A stretch of DNA of 64,000 nucleotides from Chelydra serpentina. Taxonomy: Eukaryota > Chordata > Testudines > Chelydridae. The DNA lies in contig JBAIAC010000059.1 in the NCBI GenBank assembly GCA_037349315.1, positions 10,194,001 through 10,258,000 of the forward strand, written 5' to 3'. Both the position numbers and the translations under genes were made by a program. Numbering within the stretch: the stretch's first letter is position 1; every line of letters begins with the position of its first letter. The notes under the pieces were generated by a model. That model worked only from the letters and a program-made list of their open reading frames with translations, was not told the DNA's origin and did no database searches. Shown here one piece after another: positions 1 through 14,056 of the stretch.

Positions 1-218
1 GGGGGAGTAAGCAGAGCCATGGCTCCATTCTCCATTTCACACATCTCCCCCATGTTCCAGGTAGTGAATCTGGCATGGGCAGGGGACTATGCTGTGTCTG
101 GTAATGAGGCAACACAGGACATTTCCTCCCCACTACACTTAACAGGAGCTCTGAAGGAATTGTGACATCCAGGGGTGTGTCTGTTCCTTTCCAGAGCTGC
201 TGTGGGATTTGCACAGTT

Positions 219-342
219 TAGGGTAACCAGATGTCCCAATTTTATAGGGACAGTCCCGATTTGTGGGGTTTTTTTCTTATATAGGCTCCTATTACCCCCC
301 ACCCCCTGTCCCAATTTTTCAATTTGCTGTCTGGTCACCCTA
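219..342. mobile_element. hAT-type MITE, 124 bp
   Basis: The ends are inverted repeats: TAGGGTAACCAGAT on the left and ATCTGGTCACCCTA, read as TCTGGTCACCCTA, on the right. The flanks are a 7/8-matching duplication, gcacagtt (211-218) and gcacagct (343-350), as expected for hAT insertion. It has no coding capacity. Element class is inferred from TIR plus TSD length. Confidence 0.75.
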
Positions 343-469
343 GCACAGCTGCACGCCATCTTTGCACAGGGCTGAGAGTAAACTCTCAATCTAGCTGTCA
401 AATAGCACTATGCTCAGTGATTCACAGAACATGGAACAACCCCGTCTCTGCCCTGAAGAGCTTCTAGTC

Positions 470-769
470 CAGGGGTAGGCAACCTATGGCACGGGTGCCA
501 AAGGCGGCACACGAGCTGATTTTCAGTGGCACTCACACTGCCCGGGTCCTGGCCATCAGTCCGGGGTGCTCTGCATTTTAAATAAAGCTTCTTAAACATT
601 TTAAAAACCTTATTTACTTTACATACAACAATAGTTTAGTTATATATTATAGACTTATAGGAAGAGACCTTCTAAAAATGTTAAAATGTATTACCGGCAC
701 GCGAAGCCTTAAATTAGAGTGAATAAATGAAGACTCGGCACACCACTTCTGAAAGGTTGCCGACCCCTG
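470..769. mobile_element. hAT-type MITE, 300 bp
   Basis: It starts CAGGGGTAGGCAACC and ends GGTTGCCGACCCCTG, so the termini are inverted repeats. The flanking octamers ttctagtc (462-469) and atctagtc (770-777) match at 7 of 8 positions. The interior is AT-rich and non-coding. Confidence 0.8.
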
Positions 770-777
770 ATCTAGTC

Positions 778-1949
778 TAACACATGGAAAGGACTGATTT
801 ATTAGTTGAAGTTTGTACAGTACTTTGAAAATATGAAGTGTTTGATATCATGAGTGTTAAATCTTATTAACTATAAGAATAAGTTTTCGAAGTGCAATGG
901 TCTCATTTCAAAAGTGTGCCATAGCTAGTGTCCCAAAGAACACTCTATCAATGGCATTGTTCTGGCTTAGCTACGTTATTTATAGGATTTGTTCCTCCTT
1001 GCAGCTGTTTTTTTAAAGGCTGAAAGACTTTATTTCAGTTTATAAATGCGTATTTCTCCAGTGCTCATATCTGTTGCCACTTTCCAGGGCCAAATATTCA
1101 TCTCCACGTGGAAAATAATGCTTAAAAAACCCCCAACCCTATACATGGAACCAATTGGAATGATCTTTTGAGCAGTGAGTCCAAAATGTCAGCCACATTT
1201 GAGCTGCTATTTGTAAAGTTTTGTAAGCTATGTTTTCCTGTGGAAATGCATAGCTTGGTGTTGACAGTGGGAACGGAGCAGAGAGAGATTTGGGGTATGG
1301 TTACATAACAAAAGGCATTTTATTATTCTTTATGTCTAGGCTCTGATTTTCTCAGTAGAACTGGAAATGGCCAGAACTTGCTGCTATTAAAGAGGACACG
1401 TGACATTCTGGTGCTGCTGGTACCAGAAAGATATTTTACTTCTTCTTTTTTATTTTTTAAGAGAATTTCTGTCACTCCCCTGAGAATCAGACTATATTGA
1501 CTTCTTAATAGGAAGACAGTTCAAATGATTTAGAAAACATAGCTGTCTGGAGCAGCAGAGATAATGCCCTGAAACTGTGTGCAGTAAAACTTAAGCCTCA
1601 GATTTTTCTAAAATGATCCAGATTTATATCCACACAGGTGTTTTCTTTAGTGCTTTACTCCATATACAGTCACTCTGGTGATTCAGCTGAGCACCTAGCA
1701 ATGTTTTTCACATCCTGTAGTTTTCTTCCCAAGATCAACAAAAAAATCTTTTGCATGATGCTTGCACGAAACTGGATACAGATAATCTTTGATTGATCTG
1801 TCTGGATGTCCTTCCTACGTTGAGTGCGTCCTTCACGCTAAACAGCAAAGGTTTAATCAAGGAGCACTGAGTAGGGAGAGTTAAGATTGTCAGATATTAA
1901 ACACAAAAGACGGACATATTTCCAAAATAAAATTATAAGTAGTCTATAG
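778..1949. other. AT-rich non-coding sequence
   Basis: I see no exon, RNA gene or recognisable transposon here. It is probably part of the DENND2B 5' intron or its upstream flank. Confidence 0.5.
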
Positions 1950-3255
1950 GAGACATGACAGAGTCAGACCGGACAGCTGTTAGAGAGCAGACAATGGACT
2001 CTAAGTGGGGTGAAGGGTGAGCCAGGGAAATCAGGGGACCATCCTACCCCTGGGAATCTGGGGGCTATCTAGCTACTCTCATTCCCTCTGGGATTCAGAG
2101 ATCTGTTCTAGAGCAGCACACACAAAGGACCTCCAAGGGGAATTTGAAGATAGCACGGGCTATAGAACACACTGGAACTGTCATGAGGGCACAGCCCATT
2201 CAAAGGTCACCCTAACCACAAACAGGGCAAGACTCCCCCCAACATCAAGGCCCAGGGGCTGGGGGAGCCTTGATGAGGCCCTAGCACAGTGATTCTCAAC
2301 TGTGGTCCACCACTTCTTCAGGGAAAGCCCCTGGCGCGCCAGGCTGGTTTGTTGACCTGCCGCATCCGCAGGTTCGGCTGGTCATGGCTCCCACTGGCCA
2401 CGGTTCGCCACTCCAGGCCAATGGGGCTGTGGGATGAAGCGGACAGCACATCCCTCGGCTCACGCTGCATCCCGCAGCCCCCATTGGCCTGGAGCGGCCA
2501 AACCTGCAGACGCAGCAGGTCAACAAACCGGCGGGCCCGGCACGCCAGGGGCTTTCCCCGAAGAAGCGTTGGACCACAGTTGAGAACCACTGCCCTAGCA
2601 GAAGAGATGGGACTCTGGCCATTGAGACAGGGATTGTATTTCTTCTTCCTCTCCTGGGAGCAGCGAGGGCAGAATGGAAGGCAGGTATATCAGCCCTAGA
2701 ACAGTGAAGGCCCTTTTCCCCATGAGCTGAAAAGGGGTTACTGCAGGTCAACTAGGAACACCTGAGTCCAATTAAGGGCTGCCCTCTGTGGTCTTTAAAA
2801 ATCCCTTTTCTGGTGAGATGAGGGGAGGAGATATTGCAGACAAGCTGCAACAGGATAGTGGCCCCAGGGAGAAAAGGCTTCTCCAGGGTGGAAAGCTGCT
2901 CTCCTCCTTATAGGGGAAGCAACCATACTAAGGGTCTGTTTGGGGAAGGACTGACACCCAGAGGCCAGCATAACAAGACAACGTCCCAGAGAAGGGACAG
3001 GGAAGAGGTATCCCTGTCCTGTGTTAGGAACTTGTTTCTTTTTGTTTGGCTGAAAAGTACACCTGGGGCCTACCCCAAGGCCCACCTTGCGAATACTGAA
3101 GCATAAAAACCAGAGTTAGGAATAAAATCTCCCCAGCGTGGGACTGATTTATTCCAGGTCCCCACCACCAGAGGCAGAAACATTGAGCCCGGCAAAGCGA
3201 AGGAGGTGCCTTGCCAGAGAGACTGTGGATCCTAGTCCCTTGACGATTTATGCTC
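1950..3255 (+). mobile_element. Possible LTR-like repeat, interrupted by a MITE
   Basis: This is a moderately GC-rich stretch with short phrases such as gggttactgcagg, a TTTAAAAA-like box near 2797 and an AATAAA at 3121. It resembles LTRs of turtle Gypsy or ERV families. The ends are not defined and I see no matching 5-bp TSD, so the call is weak. A MITE at 2287-2592 is inserted inside it. Confidence 0.35.
2287..2592. mobile_element. hAT-type foldback MITE, 306 bp
   Basis: The ends are CAGTGATTCTCAACTGTGG and CCACAGTTGAGAACCACTG. The element is flanked by a perfect 8-bp duplication, ccctagca (2279-2286 and 2593-2600). Inner sequence is also largely self-complementary: gaaagcccctggcg near the left pairs with cgccaggggctttc near the right. 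The intact TSD suggests a fairly recent insertion. Apparent ORFs on both strands come from the palindromic GC-rich sequence. Confidence 0.88.
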
Positions 3256-3926
3256 ATAATTCCAATTAATATTAAGGAACATTACCAGCGTGAGTGCCAT
3301 AATCAACAATTGATTAGCTCACCACAAGAGATATTTAAAATGTAATAATCATTTCATTGATTAGTGAATTTGGTGACACAGAAGATCTTTATATAGTACT
3401 AGAAGAACTGAAGGAATGATAAAAGCTGAAACAGGTCAAAATTGATGTAGTTTTGAAAGTCCTTAACAAGACAAAACTAAAACACAATATTTTGTCTGTA
3501 TAGCACATGGCACAATGGGACTCTGACCTGGTTGAAGCTTCTATGTGCACTGTACTGCTTACAGTAATAATAAGTAATCACAAGCCCAGTATCACAGAAA
3601 GGTTAACTGAGGTGGGTTGAGTTTTGAGTGAACTTGTGCCAGTTTATGGTACTGATGGGAAACCCTGTGGAACTCGGTAGGTCAGACCTGATACAAGACA
3701 AAATGGGGTAGCTTCAGTTCAGTTTTGCTTTCAGTTTTTGGATTTGTTAATTTATCAAACCTAAAAAAAAGGTTGAAACTGCAGAGTTTTGGCATGCTAT
3801 ACATCTCATAATATAATTATGTACCTTTTTGTGGCTTGTATTTATAATATGACATGGACAAATTTATTACAAAAGCATTATATACACTATGGGTGCAAAG
3901 AGCACTCTAGCAAATTCACTTGTTTA
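3256..3926. other. AT-rich non-coding sequence
   Basis: No gene or recognisable repeat is seen. Confidence 0.45.
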
Positions 3927-5093
3927 TAGATATCAAGGCCAAAAGAGACCACAGTGATTATCTAGTCTAACCTCCAGTTTAACACAGGCCAAAGAACCTC
4001 CCCAAAATAATTCTTAGAGCATATCATATAGAAAAACATCCAATATTGATTTTAGAATGGTCAGTGATGGAGAATCCACCACAACCCTTGGTATGTAGTT
4101 CCAATGTTTAATTACTCTCATGATTAATTTTTTACACCTTATGTCCAAGTCTGGAATTTGGCTAGCTTAATCTTCCAGCCGTTGGATCATATTATACCTT
4201 TCTGCTAGCTTGAAGAGCTTATTATTAATATTTGTTCCCCATGTAGCTATGTATACATTACAATCAAATGACCCTTTAACCTTCTCTTTGTTGAGCTAAA
4301 TAGATTGAGCTCTTTGAGTCTATTACTCTAAGGCATGTTTTCTAATTGTTTAATTGTTCTCGTGGCTCTTTTTAGAACCCTCTCCAATTTATCAACATCC
4401 TTCTTGAATTGTGGGCTCCAGAACCGGACACACTATTCCAGAAGGGGCCCCACCAGTGCCAAATACAGAGCTAAAATAATTTCTGTAACTCCTCCTTGAG
4501 ACTCCCATTTATGCATCCCAGAATCACATTAGCTCTTTTGGCCTCAATGTCATATTGGCAGCTAATGTTCAGCTGATTATCCGCCATGACCCTTAAGTCT
4601 TTTTCAGTCACTGCTTCCCAGGATAGAATCCCCCATTGTGTAAGCATGGCCTATATTCTTTGTTTCTAGATGTATACATTTACATTTAGCCATATTAAAA
4701 TGTACATTGCTTGCACCCTGTTTACCAAGCGATCCAGACCACTCTGACTCAGTGACCTGTCCTCTTCCCAATTTACCACTGCCCCAATTTTTGTGTCATC
4801 TGCAAACTTTATCAGTGATGATTTTCTGTTTTCTTCCAGGTCATTGATAAAAATGTTAAATAGTATAAGGTCAAGAGCTGGTCCCTGCCAGACCCTGTCG
4901 TCTCGATGATGTTTACAATTACATTTTGAGACCTAGCCAATTTTAATCCATTTAATGTGCGCCTTGTTAATTTTATATCATTCTCGTTTTTTAATCAAAA
5001 TGTCAAGTCAAATGCCTTACAGAAGTCTAACCATATTACATCAATATTATTACCTTTATCCCTTGTTGAAGGACATTTTCTATGAGAGGTTTA
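3927..5093 (-). mobile_element. Old CR1-type LINE fragment
   Basis: The plus strand reads as the reverse complement of a CR1 3' half. It opens with the 3'-UTR phrase gaccacagtgattatctagtctaac and continues with decayed reverse-transcriptase coding sequence (rc of cagaaccggacacactattccag near 4423, and cattgataaaaatgttaaa near 4842). There are many indels and no useful ORF, so it is an ancient 5'-truncated copy. Confidence 0.7.
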
Positions 5094-5126
5094 TTAATAA
5101 ATAATAAGTACTGTAGTTGGGGTGTG

Positions 5127-5129
<3 letters not shown>

Positions 5130-5157
<28 letters not shown>
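5130..5157. repeat. (CA)n microsatellite
   Basis: About 14 uninterrupted CA units, just outside the end of the old CR1. Confidence 0.97.
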
Positions 5158-6545
5158 CCCTGTACATATATGTATATACATAAACACTGTATGTCATTCA
5201 TCTGTGTGTGCAAATTCCTCCCGCTGACACATTTCAGCCAATAGTACTGTAATATGCAATTGAATTGAGGAGAAGGACTGTTAAAGAGACAGAGGAAGAA
5301 AGAAGACTGAGTGTGTGATATCATCTGTGATATCAACCCACCACTCTGCAGAGAGCCATGTTGCTCATAGAGCAGAGGGAGAGGAGAAGAGAATATTTGT
5401 GTACTATTTTCAGGGTTTGGGTTTTTAAGGCTTAATACTGTATATCTGATAGCTCAGTGTCTGATTGTTGTTTGGGGCAGGGACAGTCTTTCTCATAAAT
5501 GTTTGTACATTTCATAGCCCTGGCACAATGGGGCCTCTTGGGTTCTACTATAATGCAAATAAATAAAAAATAAATATTTTGATATTTATTTCCCATCAGT
5601 GACTTCCATGTCAGTCTTGCTCAGTTTACAAATCAGAACACGGCTGGGGTAGCCGCCACCCGCTCCAGTATGATCCAATTTAATAAAATCAGGCTCTGTT
5701 CTTTGTGTTTCAGACACCAACCCCATCAAGGAAGTCTGGACTGTTGATGATGTGTGTGAAGCAGACTAGAATCCAGTTTTGCTCTATAGCTATATGATCT
5801 CTGTAGCACTGAGAGTAATAAAGTCTTGTTTTGTCAGCTAACGTGTAGATGAGACTCAAGACATATTAGCAGTAGATATATGCACTGCTAAAGATGCGGT
5901 TTAAACAGAACTGCTTTCCGACCATAACCATGCTTTAAGAGCGCCAATGAAGATTATTTGTAGGGAACAGAACCAAATTAGATCTCCTCAGCATTAAACC
6001 TAAATCTGTAAGAATCCAGAGAGAAGCATTAATGATGCTTTTACTGGGAGGAATGTGTGAAGTTAGCATTTGAAAGTCTGCTGGAGTGGGGATGTCCCAC
6101 GAGATGAGGAAAGTTTGAGTCCAACTGTGTTGCGGGTTCGCTAACGTTTGGACTGGGAACGCATACATGTTAGACGATAGTTCTTCACCCCAGTCTTGAC
6201 TCGAAGAAGGTATTTCCATATGGCTGTTATACCAAATTTACCCCAGTGCTTATGGAATGTTCTTTACTTGGCAACAATCCACGCTTGCCTTTTAAGGGAA
6301 AAGGGACTGAAATTTTATCTGATCTGAGTGTTAATCCGACGTCCCTCAGGCTTACCCCCTGGCCTTTCCTATGTTGCAAAAGCAGCACTGGATATGCTTT
6401 TTCAATGAGATCATTCAAAAATCAAATTCCTATTAAATTATATTTTACTCATGGCTTCGAATTGGATTAAACTGGGAACACTAGCTCTAAAACTTAGGGC
6501 TAGTGTATTGGAGACTGGCATTCCAAATGCTGCAGAAAGATTCTA
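5158..6545. other. Non-coding sequence
   Basis: No exon or clear transposon. The short ORFs near 5935-6470 have no recognisable product and no splice context. Confidence 0.45.
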
Positions 6546-6586
6546 GTGTGTGTGTGTGTGTGTGTGTGTGAGTGTGTGTGTGTGTA
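6546..6586. repeat. (GT)n microsatellite
   Basis: A GT run with a single interrupting A, followed by a short TATATA stretch. Confidence 0.95.
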
Positions 6587-8325
6587 TATATAAACACCTA
6601 AAAATAATGTTCGGGTTGCATGTTCTAGAATTGTTAAATAGTAATGATATTCAGCATTACAACCAATCTGAAAACAATACATGGGACCAGACATTCTGCA
6701 GGGCTATTCCCTGATAGCATCAAGTGACTAGACTGGGAGCTATCCAGTATTCTTGATGATGCTTTTGAGGATTGTGTACCCTATTGTCTCCATTGGCAAT
6801 GGAGCTGGTATAGCTATGGTGTGTGTGAGGAGAGGCAAGATCTTGAGGAGGTTGTACATCCTCATGCATGAAATTAAGCTCTGTGAGGGCACTTAGTATG
6901 GCTGCATGCTGGAGGTAGGGGTTGGTCTGGCCTAGGGCAGTGCTGGGAGCAAGGTAGGAATATCTAATACTATGTGGGTCTGGATCCTCGTCCTCTTGCC
7001 TGCCCAGGAAGCAGGAGGATGTTAATTCCCCAGACACTACTCCAGTGCAGTGGGTCTGCTCCTGTTCAGTAGACTAGAAAGGAGGAAGCGCCCGTTAGCC
7101 AAATTCCCCAGTACCAGCAAAGATATTCAGGCTTAGCTCTGGGGAGAAGATTTGTCCCTTAATCTCTGAAATTCGTAACATAGAATCATAAGCCCTTTGG
7201 AGAAAGAACTTGTCTCTTTAGATGTCTCTAATGTGCTATGTGCACTAGTGGCACTATAGAAATCATGCATTAAGAATGGTAAGGGTGTAACAGATCTAGC
7301 AAATCATCTAGCCCATCTCCTAGTCAGTGCAGGACGAAAGGATATTTTGAAATTATTTGTATTGTTGTTTATCTGACGTTTGGAACCCAATAGGTGTGAT
7401 GATCAAATGAACGCGTCTCTCGCCAGTGTTTCAGCTCCCTTGCTCTCATGAGAACAGTGGTTGTTACAGGAAGTTGTACTTTGGAAGAATCCCTCCACTG
7501 GCAGCAGTTGCAATTCATAGTGGTTAGGTTATAACAAACTGGCTCGGGTGTATGTGTGTCGCGTGGCCTTGTATTGCCTGGAATGTCAGAACTGCACAAG
7601 TGTTTGTGTCTGGCACACCCTCTGGTGGCTGGAGGCTTGAAAAAAAGGATTTATAATCCTTTAGACTGTTGGTAGCTTGCGGAGATTTTCCTTTTGTTCA
7701 AGTGGAAAAGATCCGTGCTTTGGGAGCTGAAGGTCCTGAGTTCTGTTGGTCAGTTATAGGTGGTTTACCATATGACTGTCAGGGCTGTATGGATTGTTAC
7801 AAAGAGCATGTTGACCATGCATGCCCTTTGAAATCTTTCAGCTGGTGTGTGGTAAGGAGACGGGGAAGTTTATTAAAACTATAGTTATAATTCCAGCAGG
7901 TGTTTTCAGTGACTATACCACTATTTCTTTAGCAACAGACTCAGTGCCCCAATATTTTAGCTTGTTAAAATAACCCTTCTCCTGGGAGAAATTGGAAAAT
8001 CAGCAATTTCTTCTCTAGTGAATCTTATTGGTATTTTTAAAACTACATTTGCAAAGGGCGACTCTTGAAATTCCTTACGTTTCTTCTAATGGCTTTTCAG
8101 TGTTGATTCACACTTTCCCTTTTTTTTCTAGTATAGCTGAGTGAAATTCCAGCAAGGCTGACTTAGTGAAAACTGAATTAGTGTTGATGTTTGAAGAGAA
8201 ATGTAATTTGATCTTCTGTCTCCACTGGTTGAATCAGGAGCAAAAATAATTGTTCTAAGAGCCTGGTAAAGTTGCCAGAAGAGAGTGGCACTTTTGCCAG
8301 ATAGTTCCCACAGACGTGCTAGACA

Positions 8326-8328
<3 letters not shown>
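6587..8328. other. Non-coding sequence with a possible MIR relic
   Basis: Around 7180-7345 there are MIR-like phrases, such as atgtgctatgtgcactag. Nothing else is recognised. A 71-codon ORF at 7669-7884 has no family resemblance and no splice sites of note. Confidence 0.35.
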
Positions 8329-8401
<73 letters not shown>

Positions 8402-8440
8402 CACACACATTCTCACACACATATACAGAGAGAGAGAGAC
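8329..8440. repeat. Compound (TG)n(AG)n(AC)n microsatellite
   Basis: About 50 bp of TG units run into about 22 bp of AG units, then degenerate AC and AG units to 8440. ORFs of the type SLSLSHTHTH on the opposite strand are simple-repeat translations. Confidence 0.97.
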
Positions 8441-9343
8441 TGAATGTAACAAAATGCTTTCTGTCTCATTGATGCTTGCAGAGACTGGTTGAATCCTGCT
8501 AGAGCTACTAAAATGCAAGGTTTGGATGGGAGTATCGGAGTAAATTACATAGAATTCAAGCAAAAGCTTCTGAGTCTCATTCTTCTCTTCCACATTGCTA
8601 AATGAGTGGCATTAGTTGATCCACCAGAATAAGCTGGGAGACGCCAGGGGTAAAGCTAACCGAAAGGGGACAGAAGGGTCTGTCATACAGCAATAGAAGC
8701 CAGCTTGTTCCCTGTGGAATACTTAGTGCACTGAAAGAGAAGATGATGTCTGCCAACTACGAAGGCCAGCTGTACTGGTTAATGATTCCTTCTCTTAACT
8801 GAAATCATTGTGCAGTATTATAGCTCTGCCCTGTGGGAGCTGCTGGTGCAATAAATCTTGATTTTTTCCATATTAGAAAACCATGTTCTTTGGGGATTTA
8901 AAAATGACATTTTTTCTTTTGCTGTTGCTATAGCTCCTAAAATTCTTAACAAAGGGGCTACGAGGAGTTTGCTGCATTTAGTTGACATTATTATGACTCT
9001 TGCATCGTTGCCAACATTTACTTTTTTCTTTCCAGAGACAATTCTCCAAACAAACGGGAGCAATCTGGGAACTGCTAGACTCCTCTAGCCGTTGAAGGGC
9101 TGTGCATGCATTCTGGGGAACTTCAGTGTTCTTCTGTATGAATTAGGGTCTCAAAAGATTTGGAGTTTGTATGAGCAGCTGTCTGGAGTCTGCATACCTA
9201 TCCACATTGATAGAGTCTCGCCCCCCACCTGCGACTCCAAAAACCCTCCTCATAAAGGCTCTCCCTATTTAGAGGGTCTTTCCTACTCCTACGTTTTATT
9301 GAAGGAAATTTAATGTACAAAATATTTCCAGATCCACATGCAT
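8441..9343. other. Non-coding sequence
   Basis: No exon or clear mobile element is recognised. Confidence 0.45.
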
Positions 9344-10245
<902 letters not shown>

Positions 10246-10345
10246 TGGGTGGGTGAGATTCTGTGGCCTGCGTTGTGCAGGTGGTCAGACTAGATGGTCA
10301 TAATGGTCCCTTCTGACCTTAAAGTCTGTGAGTCTATGAGTCTAT
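10246..10345 (+). mobile_element. CR1 LINE 3' end
   Basis: It carries the CR1 3'-UTR phrase gagattctgtggcctgcg, then ggtcccttctgacctt, and ends in the 8-bp tail repeat (gagtctat)n. Only about 100 bp is present, the usual severe 5' truncation. Confidence 0.85.
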
Positions 10346-10909
10346 GGCAATGAGGGGAGCTGATTCGCCTGCTGCATTTGCCAGTGCTGGCACCCCTGCT
10401 GCTATCCAGCCTCTCTTTTCTGTTTGTTCCACTATCTGAAGACTGAGGTGGGGCTGAGCTGGGCAGGGAAGGGGGAACAGAAGCCATCATGGGCCTCCTG
10501 GTCCTGATCTCCAACATCCCCTAATGGCAGGAAGCCATTTTCATTTTAAAAAAAAAGTTATTTGTTTAGTTTGTAGAGCTCAGCCAGCTGCGCAGGATGT
10601 TAGCAGGGGCCGCAGGGTCGGCTGCACAGCTGGTAGGTCCTGTGTGCTCTTGCCACTCGTCTGGATGGTTAGCCAGTTTGGAATGTTGTCCTCTTACAAG
10701 AGCGCCTCTGAGATGGGGTCAGTTATTTACATTATCGTCATTTTCAGGGATTTGGAGCAATAACATTTTTGAATTGCTCCGCTCCAGCTCCGGGCTCCAC
10801 TCCAAAGCCCTGGTCATTTTATTGTTTTTGCCAATGGTGGCAATATGCTTGTAATGGCATAAGACACGCAGTACAGACAGTCCCTACCTAAAGATCTTAT
10901 ACTCTAAGC
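10346..10909. other. Non-coding sequence
   Basis: No feature is recognised apart from a short A run near 10547. Confidence 0.45.
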
Positions 10910-11040
10910 CAGTTCTTTTCAACCTGTGGTCCACGGACTCCTGGGGGTCCGCAGACTATGTCTGAGATTTCCAAAGGGGTTCGCACCTCCATTCAAAATT
11001 TTTTAGGAGTCTGCAAATGAAAAAAGGTTGAAAACCACTG
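10910..11040. mobile_element. hAT-type MITE, 131 bp
   Basis: It starts CAGTTCTTTTCAACCTGTGG and ends GGTTGAAAACCACTG. The interior has paired gtccgcag and ctgcaaat segments. The flanking octamers, ctctaagc (10902-10909) and gcctatgc, are only partly alike, so the insertion is older than the perfect-TSD copies here. Confidence 0.78.
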
Positions 11041-11219
11041 GCCTATGCAAGCTAGACAAGTGGGTTAGGCCCAAGGGAGCTCTGAAGAGGGAATGGCTAG
11101 CATGTTTCTTGTTTTATTATTAATTATGGATTTATTCATTCATTGTTCTTATGAGGTCGACGACGAAATCTATCCAGGTTCTCATACGGCCCCCATCCTA
11201 ACTGAGTACCTCACATACA

Positions 11220-11552
11220 CTAATGGATTTATCCTCACAATGCCGCACTGAGATGAGGGAGAATTTATTAGCTCTGTTTTACAAAGGCACAGAAAAATTA
11301 AGACAAGGATTTTCAAAGATAGGTGGCTAAAGTTAGGCTCAACTTCAAGAGCCACTGCTGGGTGCACAGCACTTTTGAAAAACAAGCCACGTGCTCAGAT
11401 GGGCTAGGGAGCATAACGTCTGGCACTAAATTTTGAAAATCTAGACCTAAGTGACTTACCCGAGGTCAACACAGAAAGTATGTGGCAGAGCTAGACCTGA
11501 ATCCAGATCTCCTGAGTCATGCTCCTTAACCGCTAAAGCATCCTTCCCCTCA
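11220..11552 (-). mobile_element. MIR-like SINE relic, interrupted
   Basis: The phrases are the reverse complement of MIR: atcctcacaatgcc, then gtgacttacccgaggtcaac, then gaatccagatctcctgagtc and ccttaaccgctaaagc, which is the tRNA-like head. About 150 bp with a palindromic 'ttttgaaaa' character (about 11300-11440) splits it. Confidence 0.6.
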
Positions 11553-13769
11553 GAGGGGGAGTGATTCGAAGAGTGGGAAAGCATTTGCATGCATGAGGTG
11601 GTGCACAGGGAAGAATGCACAGAGGCAATTGTGGGAGAGGTGGGCAAATGGGGTGTTGATTTTGTCATCTGATTATTAATTATTTGATCAGTGCAGAGGG
11701 TGCTCAGGGTTGTATAAGACAAAGGGAAACAAGGGCCTACAAAGAGCATGATGGTGAACTAAGCTCTTAACAGTCTGAAATGTGGGAGTTGGTATCACTG
11801 GAGGTAAAAAGTGATTTGTGTCTTTTCTAGCTCTGTATATGTGAGGTGAAGCTGCCGAGGGATCTCAAGGCACATGGCATTGGTTTACATGCTCCCTTTG
11901 TTGTCATAGACATAGGCCAAAGGGCATCCCAGAAGTCCATGGAAAACACTCTGGCTCTTGAGCCATTCCGACTAGTCAGGCGCGTTACGTAGGCTTTTCA
12001 TTTCCCCATCATGCCTAAGTGTCACTTTCCTCCTTCCTTGACGTTCCTCGTCACTGTACAGCTGGATGATCCACGCTTCTTCTGAAGCAGCGGGAGCAGA
12101 GTCCCCCCGGTGGATTGGCCCACACAGGGCTGCTGCGTGGTGATACATGGGCTTTGTGTTTATCCTCGCGATTGAAAGCATTGCCGGAAAGTTCTTGCCA
12201 CTGGCTTGGGTTGAGAGGATCCTCAGCTGCTGCTTCAAGGAAGTGTGAGTGTGGATCCCACTGTTGGTGCACTTGTGCCCCAGGCACACGAGGCTGGATT
12301 TCTTTGACTAGCATGTTGGCCTGGGCTGTGTGTGCACCCAGTGCCATTTCATGCTCCCATACAAGGGCATAAAGGGCTGAGCAACCTGCTCTCAGTTCCC
12401 TTTTCCTGCCTGTGGCAGCAAGACAGTCTTGCCAAATGTCTAATCTGCTGTTTTTCTCTGACCTTCAAACTCATCTTCTTCACTGGTTTTGTGAAGAAAA
12501 CATGTCTTCACTCTCCTGATCGTCAATAATTCCTTAATTTGGAAGGTCCTTAACACCCTCCCATCCATACACACAGACAGAAAGAAGACGCCCCACAGTA
12601 CAGCGAGGCGAGGCACCTCGCACCAACCACCATGATGGATTCTAAACCTGATCTGCAATGGATGTATTCCCTTGGACAATGGGCATAGATGACACCATTC
12701 CTGTCTTGGGAGATACTCATCCCTGATACGTGTTTTTGGTGCATAACTCCTCCTTCTCCTTGTTGTCTCTTACTCAGTTTATTCAAGAGTCCAGTATTGC
12801 TAATTTAATACTGAAACTGCTTGTTCAGATATTAGCTATTAAATCTGGGTTAAATTCCCCACTAAAACTCAACATTCCCTTCAGTTTAATTCAGCCAATT
12901 ACAGTAGCTGCTCCTGATTCCAGGTATCCGGGCCTTCTTTATGGGGACAAGTTATTTTCTGCTTTAGGAACAGGTCAATGTGACTGTAGTGTGCCAGAGC
13001 TGAGGTGGGAAAAACTGCAGATTAATATTTATGCCAAGCCTTGACCACCCTCGGTTAGATACACCACACTTGCTAGTAAAATGCGCAAATCCCTCAGATG
13101 CTTAAATATATGTTATAAATATGAAAATATATGGCAACTTAGATTGACATAATGCACCATTTGTTAAAGCAACATCATTACTCATGTTGTGTAGTTTTAA
13201 CGTGGGTGGCTCTTTGTTTTATTTATTTTAAACAGTCTACTGTATTTATCTCAGTTCTGGCAAGAAAGGAGAGCCACACTGGCTTCTCTGTGATCACAAA
13301 GGGTAAACTGAGGTTACAAAAAGAGAGACCAAGAAATACATCAGCCATACTGCAGATAATGGCACAAAACAAACTTCCCATCACATCCTTTGCCTCTGCA
13401 GGCAGGGTGAGTACATAGCTTGTAAAGCAGCAGCTGCATAGACCCCCTGGAATTCCTAATATTTCAATACCCGTTGACAGTATTGGCCCTGGCTGTGATG
13501 TGGACATCAGTGAATTAACCCAAGAACATTAGGTGGTGCAGGTTTCACAATGGGCGAGAGGTTTTCAGTTCCAGAAGCCTGGATCTCTATTTTGGTCTCA
13601 TTTATGCAGGTCTCAGTCCAAAGTAAGTTCATTCAAATCAATGGAGTTAATCCAGATGGATATCAGTGTAACTGAGCAACATTTGCCTCCTGACACCTTC
13701 AGGATTTAGGGCACAATTAAAAATGAGTTTGTTCTCATCTGAACCTCCATTTGTACACTTTACAATTAG
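11553..13769. other. Non-coding sequence
   Basis: No exon or mobile element is confidently recognised. ORFs near 11972-12372 overlap on both strands and lack splice context. Confidence 0.4.
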
Positions 13770-14040
13770 TAGTAAGATACCGCCCAGGAGTCCTGGTCAA
13801 GATCAGGGCCCCATAGTGCTTGGCATCTTACAACCACCCCATAAGAGACTGTTATATTCTTCAGGGTAGGGATTATCCAAATAGACAAGACAAATGAAGG
13901 AAGCATTAGTATCCCTGATTTACAGAGAGGGAAGTGAGACACGTGGAGATGAAGTGATTTGCCCAAGGTCTCACAGGAAGTCTGTAGCTGAGCTGGGAAT
14001 TGAACCCAGATCTCCTGAGTCCTAACCCAATGCCTTGCCT
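13770..14040 (-). mobile_element. MIR-like SINE
   Basis: The reverse complement matches the MIR plan. The phrases gatttgcccaaggtctcaca and attgaacccagatctcctga, read on the opposite strand, give the core and the B-box region of the tRNA-like head. Confidence 0.7.
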
Positions 14041-14056
14041 ACAGAATCATCCTTAT

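Noticed and set aside
7669..7884. 71-codon ORF with several cysteines
   Set aside because: No family resemblance, no splice or promoter context. Likely chance.
8128..8593. ORFs rich in SLSLS and HTHTH
   Set aside because: Translations of the compound dinucleotide microsatellite.
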